A DNA stretch of 64,000 nucleotides, taken from the NCBI RefSeq assembly GCF_006874475.1, contig NZ_VIRM01000020.1, positions 62,001-126,000 of the forward strand. The letters run 5' to 3'. Below the pieces are notes generated by a model. The model was not told the DNA's origin. It ran no database searches and saw only the letters and a list, made by a program, of their open reading frames with translations. This document shows positions 9,636 to 17,949 of this stretch, piece by piece. Positions within the stretch are counted from its first letter, which is position 1, and each line of letters opens with the position of its first letter. The stretch comes from Microbispora hainanensis. GTDB lineage: Bacteria > Actinomycetota > Actinomycetes > Streptosporangiales > Streptosporangiaceae. Position numbers and translations under genes: made by a program.

Positions 9636-12380
9636 GTGGACATCCCTGCCCCGGCCGACCGTACGCATCTGGAATGCGAGGTCCTGGTGGTCGGCGGCGG
9701 CACCGCCGGGACCATGGCCGCGATCACCGCCGCCGAGCGCGGCGCCGACGTCATCCTGCTGGAGAAGGCGCACGTACGGCACAGTGGCGCGCTGGCGATG
9801 GGCATGGACGGCGTGAACAACGCGGTCATCCCCGGCAAGGCCACCCCGGAGGACTACGTCGCCGAGATCACCAGGGCCAACGACGGCGTGGTCAACCAGC
9901 GCACGATCTACCAGACGGCCACGCGGGGCTACGACATGGTCCGCCGGCTGGAGCGCTACGGCGTGAAGTTCGAGAAGAACGAGCACGGCGACTACGCCGT
10001 GCGCCGGGTCCACCGCTCGGGCAGCTACGTCCTGCCCATGCCGGAGGGCAAGGACGTCAAGAAGGTCCTCTATCGCGTGCTGCGCCGCCGCGACATCCGG
10101 GAGAAGGTGCGCATCGAGAACCGGGTGATGCCGGTCCGCGTGCTGACGAGCGAGGGCCGGGCGGTCGGCGTAGCCGGGTTCGACACCCGCTCGGGCGGGT
10201 TCGTCACGGTCGCCGCCGGGGCGGTGATCCTCGCCACCGGCGCCTGCGGGCGGCTCGGCCTGCCCGCGAGCGGCTACCTCTACGGCACCTACGAGAACCC
10301 GACCAACGCCGGGGACGGCTACGCGATGGCCTACCACGCGGGCGCGGAGCTCAGCGGCATCGAATGCTTCCAGATCAACCCGCTGATCAAGGACTACAAC
10401 GGCCCGGCCTGCGCGTACGTCGCCAACCCCTTCGGCGGCTACCAGGTCAACGCCGACGGGGAGCGGTTCGTCGACTGCGACTACTGGTCGGGCCAGATGA
10501 TGGCCGAGGTGGCCAGGGAGATCGCCTCGGCCCGCGGCCCGATCTACCTCAAGACCAGCCACCTGCCGGACGAGACGCTCACCGCGCTGGAGAACATCCT
10601 CCACACGACCGAGCGGCCCACCCGGGGCACCTTCCACGCGGGACGCGGCCACGACTACCGCACCCACGACGTCGAGATGCACATCTCGGAGATCGGCCTG
10701 TGCGGCGGTCACTCCGCCTCGGGTGTCTGGGTGGACGAGAACGGCGCCACCACGGTCCCCGGCCTGTACGCCGCGGGCGACCTGGCGTGCGTGCCGCACA
10801 ACTACATGATCGGGGCGTTCGTGTTCGGCGACCTCGCCGGCGCCCACGCCGCCGAGCACCACCACACGCCGGACGGCCTGGCGGAGGACCAGATCGCCGA
10901 CGCGCACGAGCTGATCTACCGGCCGCTCCGCAACCCCGACGGCCCGCCGCAGCAGCAGGTCGAATACAAGCTGCGCCGGTTCGTCAACGACTACGTCGCC
11001 CCGCCGAAGACCGCGAGGAAGCTGGACATCGCGCTGGAGACGTTCGAGCGGATGCGCGACGAGATCGCGTCCATGGGCGCCAGGACCCCGCACGAGCTGA
11101 TGCGCTGCGCCGAGGTGACGTTCATCAGGGACTGCGCCGAGATGGCCGCCAGGTCGTCGCTGCTGCGCACCGAGAGCAGGTGGGGCCTCTATCACGACCG
11201 CGCCGACCGGCCCGAGCGGGACGACGACGAGTGGCTCTACCACCTCAACCTGCGCAAGAACGCCGCCGGGGCGATGGAGTTCGTCAAGCGCCCTGTCGAG
11301 CCCTACCTCGTGCCCGTCGAGGGCTTCACGCCCTGCCCGGCCGAGCCCGTCCTGCTCGGCGCGTACGGCACGGCGGGCCCCGCGCGGCGCAGGGCGGGCG
11401 GCCGGCTCGCCGTGGAGGCGATCGGGCGTTCGCCCCGCATCCTCGAACTGCTGCGCCTGGCCGACGGCGAGCCCACGCTCGACCAGGTCACCCCCTACCT
11501 GGCGGACGCCGATCCCAAGGTACGCAGGGCGGCCGTCGCGACGCTGACCGAGACGGCGCCCCGAGGTGTGGAGACCGCGCTCACCCGGGCCCTCGCCGAC
11601 CCGCACGGCACGGTGCGGCGCGCCGCCGCCACCGGCCTGCGCGAGCTCGTCGAGGTGCTGCCCGCGACCGCCGAGTTCGGCGCGTCGCTCCGCGCCCTCT
11701 CCGGTCACCCCGGAGAGGGTCAGGACGGAGCGGCGGACCCGGTCGTCCGGGCGGCGGTGCTCGACGTGCTGCGGGCGCTGCGCCTCGGTGACGCCGCGTT
11801 GTTCGAGGCGGCGCTCGCCGACGCGGACACGCGGGTGCGGATCGAGGCGGTCAGGGGGCTGGTCGCGCTCGACGACGCGGAGCGGGTGGCGCTCGCCGCC
11901 GATGACCGCGACCGGGAGGTACGCGTCTGGGCGGCCAGAGGGCTGGGCGTCATCGGCCTGCCGGACGGCGTCCCCGCCGTCGCGCGGCTCGTCGCCGACC
12001 CCGACCCGCTCGTCCGGGCGGCGGCCCTGGAGGCGTTCGCCGGGCTCGGCCAGGCTCTGCGCGGGGAGCCGGGCCTCGCCGAGACGGCCGTACGGGCTCT
12101 GGCGGATCCGGCCTGGCAGGTGCGGGTCGGGGCGGTGCGGGGACTGGCCGCCGCCGATCCGGACCAGGGCGCTGGACCGCTGGTGGCCGCGCTGGCCGAC
12201 CCGCACCTCGACGTGCGCAAGGCCGCGGTCCTCTCGCTGTCCGGGTGGGCGGCGCGGCCGGAGGTCGCCGCGGCCCTGCACGCCGCTCTCGGCGACTCCG
12301 ACGCCGACGTCCGGGCCTACGCCCGCAGGGCGCTGGACGCCGCCCGTGCCGACACCGCCGGGGTGCCGGCGAGGGTCTGA
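9636..12380 (+). CDS. AprA-like FAD flavoprotein fused to HEAT repeats
   Basis: Product of about 914 residues. Residues about 10-560 are an FAD-binding fumarate-reductase/AprA-type flavoprotein: dinucleotide motif VVGGGTAGTMAA (about 18-29), the RHSGALAMGMDGVNN loop, ATGACGR, and the late FAD-contact segment GLYAAGDLACV. Residues about 600-910 hold some nine HEAT-type repeats (each close to D-P-x-V-R-x-A-A-x-x-x-L), absent from classical AprA. With the ferredoxin at 6258 it forms an AprBA-like pair, but no Sat (ATP sulfurylase) or Qmo partner is nearby, so a genuine adenylylsulfate reductase role is doubtful. The start is GTG 9636: GAGGAG sits 8 nt upstream, whereas a GTG at 9630 would leave only 2 nt. 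The substrate is unknown, probably the compound imported by the linked ABC system. Confidence 0.82.
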   Translation: MDIPAPADRTHLECEVLVVGGGTAGTMAAITAAERGADVILLEKAHVRHSGALAMGMDGVNNAVIPGKATPEDYVAEITRANDGVVNQRTIYQTATRGYDMVRRLERYGVKFEKNEHGDYAVRRVHRSGSYVLPMPEGKDVKKVLYRVLRRRDIREKVRIENRVMPVRVLTSEGRAVGVAGFDTRSGGFVTVAAGAVILATGACGRLGLPASGYLYGTYENPTNAGDGYAMAYHAGAELSGIECFQINPLIKDYNGPACAYVANPFGGYQVNADGERFVDCDYWSGQMMAEVAREIASARGPIYLKTSHLPDETLTALENILHTTERPTRGTFHAGRGHDYRTHDVEMHISEIGLCGGHSASGVWVDENGATTVPGLYAAGDLACVPHNYMIGAFVFGDLAGAHAAEHHHTPDGLAEDQIADAHELIYRPLRNPDGPPQQQVEYKLRRFVNDYVAPPKTARKLDIALETFERMRDEIASMGARTPHELMRCAEVTFIRDCAEMAARSSLLRTESRWGLYHDRADRPERDDDEWLYHLNLRKNAAGAMEFVKRPVEPYLVPVEGFTPCPAEPVLLGAYGTAGPARRRAGGRLAVEAIGRSPRILELLRLADGEPTLDQVTPYLADADPKVRRAAVATLTETAPRGVETALTRALADPHGTVRRAAATGLRELVEVLPATAEFGASLRALSGHPGEGQDGAADPVVRAAVLDVLRALRLGDAALFEAALADADTRVRIEAVRGLVALDDAERVALAADDRDREVRVWAARGLGVIGLPDGVPAVARLVADPDPLVRAAALEAFAGLGQALRGEPGLAETAVRALADPAWQVRVGAVRGLAAADPDQGAGPLVAALADPHLDVRKAAVLSLSGWAARPEVAAALHAALGDSDADVRAYARRALDAARADTAGVPARV

Positions 12381-12384
12381 CCCT

Positions 12385-12480
12385 TCAGGCCACGGACTCG
12401 ACGACCCGGAAGGTCTGGCGATATGCCGTGGGGGAGACGCCCAGCGCGGCGGCGAGGTGCCGGCGGAGAGGCCATCCCTC
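12385..12480 (-). pseudogene. Remnant of an AraC-family regulator (C-terminus only)
   Basis: The last 31 codons before a stop read as the second helix-turn-helix of an AraC regulator: LRRHLAAALGVSPTAYRQTF matches the family's LRRHF...LGVSPTAYRR signature. Nothing upstream on this strand continues the domain; the frame runs into an AT-rich segment at 12480-12516. It is therefore a truncated relic lying between the flavoprotein and the sulfate-exporter gene. The deletion end probably lies near 12480. Confidence 0.7.
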
Positions 12481-12516
12481 TATTACATATCGAAAGTATA
12501 GGGAATTTGTGCCAGG

Positions 12517-12753
12517 ATGAAGCGCGTGACCGATTCCGACCGTGGTGCGCGATCCCTGGCCGTGGCCGCCGTCCCCGCCCCCAGGGGCGCCGCGGAGGCG
12601 ACCGGTGTGTGGCGTGACCCCTACCCCGGGGACACGCACTGGTATGACCTGCCGGACGACGACGCCGCGCCGGAGGAGGACGAGACCGAGATCGAGATCG
12701 AGACCGAGACCGAGGCCCGGTGGCGGCCGTGGCGCCTGATGAGACGGCGCTGA
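12517..12753 (+). CDS. Small hypothetical protein with acidic tail
   Basis: Product of 78 residues, not recognised. The middle contains VWRDPYPGDTHWYDLP, and the C-terminal third is a Glu-rich run coded by short GAGATCGAG-like repeats, followed by a basic end (RPWRLMRRR). It sits behind an AT-rich promoter-like stretch (TATAGG near 12496) about 135 bp after the flavoprotein stop. The Shine-Dalgarno is weak (CCAGG). Convergent with the exporter gene at 12856. It could be a real accessory gene of the cluster or a chance frame. Confidence 0.4.
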   Translation: MKRVTDSDRGARSLAVAAVPAPRGAAEATGVWRDPYPGDTHWYDLPDDDAAPEEDETEIEIETETEARWRPWRLMRRR

Positions 12754-12855
12754 AAGCCGCCACCGGGAGAGCGGCCGTCTCGGCCGCGCTCGTACGGCGG
12801 GCTCGTGCTGGGGGCTCGGGCTCGGGGCTAGTGGTGGGGGCTCGGGCCGCGCCGT

Positions 12856-13962
12856 TCAGGTGACGGTGAAGCCGCTGAACAGGACCGTGGCGAGCCCCAG
12901 GGCCAGCAGCACGTTGGCCACGGTGGCGGCGGCGAAGACGGCGACCGGCCGCCAGCCCGCCTCCCGGAGCGAGGCCACCCGGAACTCCAGGCCGATGCTG
13001 ACGAAGGCGAGGATGAGGAACCAGGTGCGCAGGTCGTTGGCGACGCCGATGACGGCCTTGCCCTCGGCCGCGCTCACCGTGGTGAGATACCACGTGGCCA
13101 CCACTGAGGATGCCACGAAGCCGAGCACGAACTTCGGGAACCGCCGCCACAGCTCGCCCGCGCCCGGCCGCTTGGCGCCGGGACGGCGCTCGATCCGGAA
13201 CGCGAACCAGGCGGTCAGCAAGACCACCACGACACCGATCAGGGCGTTCTGGGTGACCTTGACGATGGTGGCGACGGCCAGCGCGTTCTCGCCCGCGAGG
13301 GCGCCGGCCGCGGTCACCGCCGCCGTCGTGTCGATGTTGCCGCCGATCCAGGCGCCGGCCACCTCCGGGCTCAGCCCCAGGGCCGAGGCCAGCGCCGGGA
13401 GAATGAAGATCGACGGGAGCGCGAACACGATCACCAGGCTCGCGCTGTAGGCGAGTTGCTCCCGCCTGGCCTGTACGGCTCCCGCCGCCGCGATGGCGGC
13501 GCTGACGCCGCAGATGGACACCGCGGCCGACAGCAGCGCCCGCAGCCTGTCGTCCAGGCCGAGACGGCCGCCGAGCCACCAGGTGAACAGGAACACCGCG
13601 CTGATCAGCACGATGCCCTGGACGATCGCGGGACCGGCCGCCGTGGCGATCACCTTGAGGTTGATCGACGCCCCGAGCAGCACGAGGCCGGTCTTGATGA
13701 AGAACTCGGTGCGAAAGCCCCCGGCCAGGCGGTCGCGCAGCCCGGTCGCGGTGAGCACCGCGTTGCCGAGCAGGCCGAGGACGATCGCATAGACGGGATA
13801 TTCGATGGCCTTCGCCAGGTCGGATCCCGCGAACCATTCGGGCACGCCCTTCTCCAGGGCTCTCGTGCCGGCGGCGAGGACGAGGACGGTGAGGACGCCC
13901 AGGGCGGGCCACTGCCACGCCGTGGCCCTCGTCGCGGTGGGGACGGCCGCTTCGCTGCTCAT
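12856..13962 (-). CDS. YeiH-family putative sulfate exporter
   Basis: Product of 368 residues with about 10-11 hydrophobic helices and the family's conserved segments: KTGLVLLGASINLKVI (about 90-105), SICGVSAAIAAAGAV (about 150) and GGNIDTTAAVTAAGAL (about 205). YeiH/UPF0324 proteins are annotated as putative sulfate exporters, and relatives lie in sulfonate-degradation clusters where sulfite or sulfate must leave the cell. Here the gene lies between an AprBA-like operon and a sulfite-oxidase-like gene, which fits that role well. The start overlaps by one base (TGATG) the stop of a tiny membrane-protein gene. Confidence 0.85.
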   Translation of the reverse strand: MSSEAAVPTATRATAWQWPALGVLTVLVLAAGTRALEKGVPEWFAGSDLAKAIEYPVYAIVLGLLGNAVLTATGLRDRLAGGFRTEFFIKTGLVLLGASINLKVIATAAGPAIVQGIVLISAVFLFTWWLGGRLGLDDRLRALLSAAVSICGVSAAIAAAGAVQARREQLAYSASLVIVFALPSIFILPALASALGLSPEVAGAWIGGNIDTTAAVTAAGALAGENALAVATIVKVTQNALIGVVVVLLTAWFAFRIERRPGAKRPGAGELWRRFPKFVLGFVASSVVATWYLTTVSAAEGKAVIGVANDLRTWFLILAFVSIGLEFRVASLREAGWRPVAVFAAATVANVLLALGLATVLFSGFTVT

Positions 13963-14099
13963 CACGGCACCAGTCCCGTCGGGATCACGCCGATGAGGAC
14001 CAGCGCGAGGAGGACGAGGCCGACGATGGTGGCGGCCCAGTCCTCGTTGAAAGCGGTACGGGTGTGCTCGGCGACGGTCGGGGGGTGTTCGTTGCTCAC
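13962..14099 (-). CDS. 45-residue single-pass membrane protein, YeiH partner
   Basis: GTG-started frame of 45 codons. It has a polar N-terminus (MSNEHPPTVAEHTRTAFNED) and one clear membrane helix from WAATIVGLVLLALVLIGVIP to the end. The stop overlaps the YeiH start as TGATG, so the two are translationally coupled. The coupling and the hydrophobic nature suggest an accessory subunit of the transporter. An AAAGG/CGGAG element lies upstream. No homology claim beyond this can be made from sequence alone. Confidence 0.75.
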   Translation of the reverse strand: MSNEHPPTVAEHTRTAFNEDWAATIVGLVLLALVLIGVIPTGLVP

Positions 14100-14161
14100 T
14101 CCGGACGCCTTTCTCGGGAGTGTGAGGTGTTCGGCTCGACTGTGGAGCGCTCATCCCCATC

Positions 14162-14170
14162 AAGTCAATA
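14162..14170 (-). promoter_or_regulatory. TATTGACTT element upstream of the exporter pair
   Basis: Reading towards the exporter genes, TATTTCC is followed by TATTGACTT, with TTGACT as a possible -35 box. The same nine bases occur in the leader-peptide promoter at 17912-17920, there preceded by GGAAA. A convincing -10 at 17-bp spacing is not seen here, so it may be an operator rather than a core promoter. Confidence 0.35.
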
Positions 14171-14202
14171 GGAAATACCGGAAAGCCTTCGGCGGATAGT
14201 TG

Positions 14203-14233
14203 CTATTACCTACCGGGTTTGTGGGATAGTAGG
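14203..14233 (+). promoter_or_regulatory. Promoter/operator of the LanC-sulfite oxidase transcript
   Basis: CTATTACCTACCGGG (14203-14217) repeats the block found upstream of the GntR operon, with one inserted base. CCTAC and GTAGG (14229-14233) form a dyad. GATAGT at 14225-14230 could be a -10 box, placing the transcription start at or beside the ATG at 14237. Confidence 0.55.
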
Positions 14234-14236
14234 CGC

Positions 14237-15553
14237 ATGGGCCCGGACCCGATCCGCTCATCCGGTGAGCGTGCAGAGACTCCGCTGACGGCCGCCATCA
14301 TGGCAGGACGATGGATCCGTACGGCCGCCGTCGACGACGAGGACGGCAGGCGATGGCGGGCTAACCCCGACCCGTACGGCCGGCATGCGACGCCCGGCGG
14401 GCCCGCGTCCCTCCACTCCGGCGCGGCCGGGATCGTGCTGTTCTTCCTGGAGCTGGCCGCGGGCACCGGACACGACGCCTACCTGGAGGACGCCCGCGCG
14501 GGCGCCCGCTATCTCGCGTCGACCTGGCGGCGACAGGCCGACGTGTCGCTCCACCACGGCCTCGCCGGTGTCGTCCTCGCGCTGACCGAGGCCGGGTGGG
14601 CGCTCGGCGAGGAGCGTTTCGAGAGCGTGGCGGTCGGGGCGGCTGACAGGATCGTCAGGAGCGCCCGCGCGTTCGGCGACGGCGGCATCGGCTGGTCGGG
14701 AGACGCCACGCTGCGCGGTGACGGCGGCGTCGTGCTGGGGCTGCTGCGCGCCGCGACGGCGCTCGGCGTGCCGGCCTACGAGGAGATGGCCGTCGAGGCC
14801 GGACGGCGGATCGCGCGGCTGACCGCGCCCCGGGAGCGGCCCGCCGCGTGCCCGGCCCTGTCGGCGGAGGCGGCCCCGCCCGGCTTCCTGGCCGGCACGG
14901 CCGGGACCGCCTTCCTCCTCGCCCGCCTGTACGGCGCGACGGGCGAGGAGGCGTTCCTCGACGCGGCACGCCGCGGTGCGCACCTCGTCAGGAGGGCCGC
15001 CGTCCTGACGGGGGAGAGCGCGACCGTCACCGACCACCTGGGCTACTGCTCCGGCTCCGCCGGGATCGCGCGCATGTTCTACGAGCTGTATCGGGTGAGC
15101 GGCGACACCGGCGACCTGGAATGGGTGCGGCGGCTGGCCAGGGGCGTCAGGGAGTCCGGCGCGCCCTTCCGGCAGACCGCGGGGCTGTGGAACATCGCCT
15201 GCCAGTGCTGCGGCACCGCCGGGCTGATCGAGCTGTACGTGGGGTTATGGGCGGCGACGGGAGAGCAGGAGCATCTCGAGTTCGCCCGCAGGCTCGCCGA
15301 CCACCTGATCGGCCGGGCGACCGGCTACGACGACAGGGGATATCGCTGGTATCAGGCGTACCGGCGGCACCGCCCCGGCGAGGTGTCGGCCGACACCGGC
15401 TATCTGACCGGGGCGGCGGGGGTAGGGGCGGCCCTGCGGCACCTGGACGCGGCGGGACAGGCGGACCGGCCGCGCCGCGTGATCCTGCTGCCCGACAACC
15501 CCTTCCCGCCCATTCCCGTGCCGGCCGTCGCCCTGAGGAGGCCGGCCGGCTGA
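14237..15553 (+). CDS. Stand-alone LanC-like protein
   Basis: Product of 438 residues with the repeated Gly motifs of the LanC alpha/alpha barrel: SLHSGAAGI, SLHHGLAGV, GFLAGTAGT, GYCSGSAGI, CQCCGTAGL and LTGAAGVG. The zinc ligands of LanC cyclases are two Cys and a His; here Cys 271 lies in GYCSG, and the usual Cys-His pair is replaced by Cys324-Cys325, with a further Cys322. There is no lanthipeptide precursor, dehydratase or exporter nearby, so lantibiotic synthesis is unlikely. In this sulfur cluster it may handle a thiol or a thioether, which is inference. The gene is probably leaderless and precedes the sulfite-oxidase-like gene by 21 bp. Confidence 0.75.
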   Translation: MGPDPIRSSGERAETPLTAAIMAGRWIRTAAVDDEDGRRWRANPDPYGRHATPGGPASLHSGAAGIVLFFLELAAGTGHDAYLEDARAGARYLASTWRRQADVSLHHGLAGVVLALTEAGWALGEERFESVAVGAADRIVRSARAFGDGGIGWSGDATLRGDGGVVLGLLRAATALGVPAYEEMAVEAGRRIARLTAPRERPAACPALSAEAAPPGFLAGTAGTAFLLARLYGATGEEAFLDAARRGAHLVRRAAVLTGESATVTDHLGYCSGSAGIARMFYELYRVSGDTGDLEWVRRLARGVRESGAPFRQTAGLWNIACQCCGTAGLIELYVGLWAATGEQEHLEFARRLADHLIGRATGYDDRGYRWYQAYRRHRPGEVSADTGYLTGAAGVGAALRHLDAAGQADRPRRVILLPDNPFPPIPVPAVALRRPAG

Positions 15554-15574
15554 TCGCGGCAGGTGAGGAGGCGC

Positions 15575-16711
15575 ATGACTTCCATGAAGGACGGCCTTGA
15601 GACCCGGCGTACGGCGCCGGAGGCGGCACCCCCGCCCGGCATCCGCAAGCCCCTGCCGCCTCGCCTGTTCGCCGTGCGCGGCACGAACGCGGAGACCCGC
15701 TGGGAGGCGCTGCGCGGCGACGACTACCTGACGCCGCACGACCTCTTCTTCGTCCGCAACCACACCGCCACGCCGCTGATCGACGCGGCCGGCTGGCGGC
15801 TCACGCTGTGGGGCGACGCCCTGCGCGGCGGGCCGGTCGCGTTCACCTACCGGGACCTCCTCGGCATGCCGGCCGAGACCGTGACCGCGTTCATCGAGTG
15901 CGCGGGCAACGGCCGCCGCCTGTACGGCGAGCAGCAGAACCAGGAGGTGCCGGGCACCGCCTGGCGGCTGGGCGCGGTCGGGGTGGCGCGCTGGCGGGGC
16001 GTGCGGCTCGCGACGCTCCTGGAACGAGCGGGGATGAGCGACAGGGCCGTCGCGCTGATGCCGCGCGGGCTCGACGCCGACTACGTCGAAGCGGGGGAGA
16101 ACCTGGGCAGGGTGCGCCGCCCGCTTCCCGTGGCCAAGGCCCTGGACGACGTGCTCGTGGCCTACGAGATGAACGGCCGGCCGCTGCCGCCCGACCACGG
16201 CCATCCGGCCCGGCTGGTGGTGCCGGGCTGGGTGGGCGTCGCCTCGATCAAGTGGCTGGGGGACATCGAGGTGTCGGCGGCGCCGCTGGAGTCGCCGTGG
16301 AGCACGCGGCTCTACCGCATGCACGGCCCCGGTCACCCGCCCGGCGGCGGCCCGCCGCTGACCGGCGTGGGGGTGAAGAGCGCCTTCGAACTACCCTGGC
16401 CGGCCCGTCTCGTGGCGGGGCGCGAGCATCTGCTGCGCGGCCGTTCGTGGTCGGGCGGCGGGCGCGTGGTCCGCGTCGAGGTCAGCGACGACGAGGGCGT
16501 GTCGTGGCGGCCGGCCCGCCTGCGCGACGACCGCCACCCGCGCGGCTGGGTCCGCTGGACCTTCCCCTGGACCCCGCGCGAGCCCGGGAACCTCCGGCTG
16601 CTCGCCCGGGCCGCCGACGAGACCGGCGCCGTGCAGCCCGACCGTGCGGCGTACAACCTCCTCGGCTACGGCTTCGATGCGGTGGTGCGCCACCCCGTCG
16701 TCGTCACCTGA
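15575..16711 (+). CDS. Sulfite-oxidase-like molybdopterin oxidoreductase
   Basis: Product of 378 residues. The Mo-pterin domain (about 40-250) has the ligand Cys109 in FIECAGNGR and the family segment PPDHGHPARLVVPGW (about 208-222). A Mo-co dimerisation domain follows (about 260-375). No Tat or Sec signal and no heme-binding region, so a cytoplasmic sulfite oxidase using an unknown electron acceptor is the best reading. The ATG at 15575 follows GGTGAGGAGG. It is the second gene of the LanC transcript. The role fits oxidation of sulfite to sulfate before export by the YeiH protein; other substrates are possible. Confidence 0.82.
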   Translation: MTSMKDGLETRRTAPEAAPPPGIRKPLPPRLFAVRGTNAETRWEALRGDDYLTPHDLFFVRNHTATPLIDAAGWRLTLWGDALRGGPVAFTYRDLLGMPAETVTAFIECAGNGRRLYGEQQNQEVPGTAWRLGAVGVARWRGVRLATLLERAGMSDRAVALMPRGLDADYVEAGENLGRVRRPLPVAKALDDVLVAYEMNGRPLPPDHGHPARLVVPGWVGVASIKWLGDIEVSAAPLESPWSTRLYRMHGPGHPPGGGPPLTGVGVKSAFELPWPARLVAGREHLLRGRSWSGGGRVVRVEVSDDEGVSWRPARLRDDRHPRGWVRWTFPWTPREPGNLRLLARAADETGAVQPDRAAYNLLGYGFDAVVRHPVVVT

Positions 16712-16862
16712 CCCGGTCGCCTGCCCGTAGAACGGAGGACGACTCCATCACGGTGAAGCCGTCTCCCGTCGTCCGGACCCTGGCTAAAGTTTGCCTCTGA
16801 TCTTTCAGCGGAAGGCGAAGGGTTCGCGGTTGGCCGGACAAAATCGGGGACGCCCCGGGTGG

Positions 16863-17432
16863 ATGCACGTCGGGCCCCTGGAGGAGCGGCTGACACGGGG
16901 CTGGAGCCCGGACACCTTTCCCGACGCCGAGCTGCTCCTCGCCGTGATGACACTGGCCGCGGTGCCCCACGCCCTTGCGGTCCGCCTGGCGGCCCACCTC
17001 ACCGGAGGCATCTGCCTGGGTTACGGCTCGGTGCCAGACCTACCCGGGTTCGAGTCCTTGCGGAGCCTGAGCCTGCCCGTCCAGGACGCCTCCTGGGACC
17101 TCACTCCGGGGGTCTACGATCCCAACGCCCGCCGCATCGGGATCGGTACCGTCCCATCGACGAGCGTCAGCGTGTGTGGCCACGAGTTAGGTCATTCCTG
17201 CGATCACATGGACGGATACCCCTCACGCGGGGAGTTCTGGCAGCACCTGCAGGACAGCTGTCGAGACCGCCTGATGCGGCCCTACCGGGAAGATGCCGGC
17301 GAGTTGTTCGCCGAGGCCTTTGCATGCACGCTCATCAGGAAGGTCACCCGCCTGATCCGGCTTTTCGGCGGCGACGAGGCGTCGGCCGAACGTGCCTATC
17401 ACTGGCTGTCGGGCCGCTACGGCATCGGATGA
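16863..17432 (+). CDS. Small zincin metallopeptidase, lethal-factor-like fold
   Basis: Product of 189 residues with HELGH (about residue 107) and, about 50 residues later, DAGELFAEAFAC. The spacing HExxH...ELFAEAFA is that of anthrax-lethal-factor-like gluzincins, the second Glu being the third zinc ligand. There is no signal peptide and no extra domain, so it is a minimal catalytic domain, probably cytoplasmic or delivered by an unknown route. The N-terminus could extend to a TTG at 16791; I chose the first ATG. It lies alone between the sulfur genes and a hypothetical gene. The substrate is unknown. Confidence 0.6.
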   Translation: MHVGPLEERLTRGWSPDTFPDAELLLAVMTLAAVPHALAVRLAAHLTGGICLGYGSVPDLPGFESLRSLSLPVQDASWDLTPGVYDPNARRIGIGTVPSTSVSVCGHELGHSCDHMDGYPSRGEFWQHLQDSCRDRLMRPYREDAGELFAEAFACTLIRKVTRLIRLFGGDEASAERAYHWLSGRYGIG

Positions 17433-17533
17433 CAGCGACCGGGGAATGGCCCCGGCGATGGTAGGCGGGCAAACGTTGCGGTTATGCTGGCCGAGCGGCC
17501 ATGGTCTCGGCTGTCGAACGGAGAGGCGCGGCG

Positions 17534-17755
17534 ATGAGCGTGATAATGCTTCCCGGCGGTGTGCTCCGCGTGCCGGCCGCGACCACCCTGCCTGACGGCA
17601 CGAAAGTCGACGGCACCCGAGAGATTCGCCCGGACGACCCGGAATACCCGCGCTGGCTGCCCTACGCGCAGCGGGAAGCCGAGCTATGGCAGGGGGACGA
17701 GGCCGAGCAGGACCAGCGCATCCTGGCACGCTGGCAGCGCCGCGAAAGCGCCTGA
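17534..17755 (+). CDS. Small hypothetical protein
   Basis: Product of 73 residues, not recognised. It begins MSVIMLPGGVLRVPAAT, is rich in charged residues, and contains DDPEYPRWLPYAQREAELW in its middle. GGAGAGG upstream decides the ATG at 17534 over an in-frame ATG at 17501. There are no membrane segments. The gene ends just before the sulfur-type leader region and is probably a transcript of its own. Confidence 0.6.
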   Translation: MSVIMLPGGVLRVPAATTLPDGTKVDGTREIRPDDPEYPRWLPYAQREAELWQGDEAEQDQRILARWQRRESA

Positions 17756-17913
17756 ATAACCGGGGTTCACGTCCACGGACAGCGGGCTCTCGTCTTTCTG
17801 CTGGTCGTACAGCACAGCGTCGGGAGTAAGCGGCGCCGCCGCAGGACGTACCTGACGCAGCCACCGGCAGTTGCTCACTCCGGGCCATTTTCCTGCAAAG
17901 CTAGTAGGAAATA

Positions 17914-17942
17914 TTGACTTTTCTGTCCGGTGATCGTACGTT
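17914..17942 (+). promoter_or_regulatory. Promoter of leader peptide and flavin-reductase operon
   Basis: TTGACT (17914-17919), a 17-bp spacer and TACGTT (17937-17942) form a good sigma-70-type promoter. The predicted transcription start is about 17949-17950, exactly at the leader-peptide ATG. GTAGGAAATA lies directly upstream of the -35 box and may be a regulator site. Confidence 0.75.
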
Positions 17943-17949
17943 CGGTGGT

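Noticed and set aside
14237-15553. Lantibiotic biosynthesis cluster around the LanC-like gene
   Set aside because: No precursor peptide, dehydratase, protease or exporter gene; neighbours are sulfur-metabolism genes.
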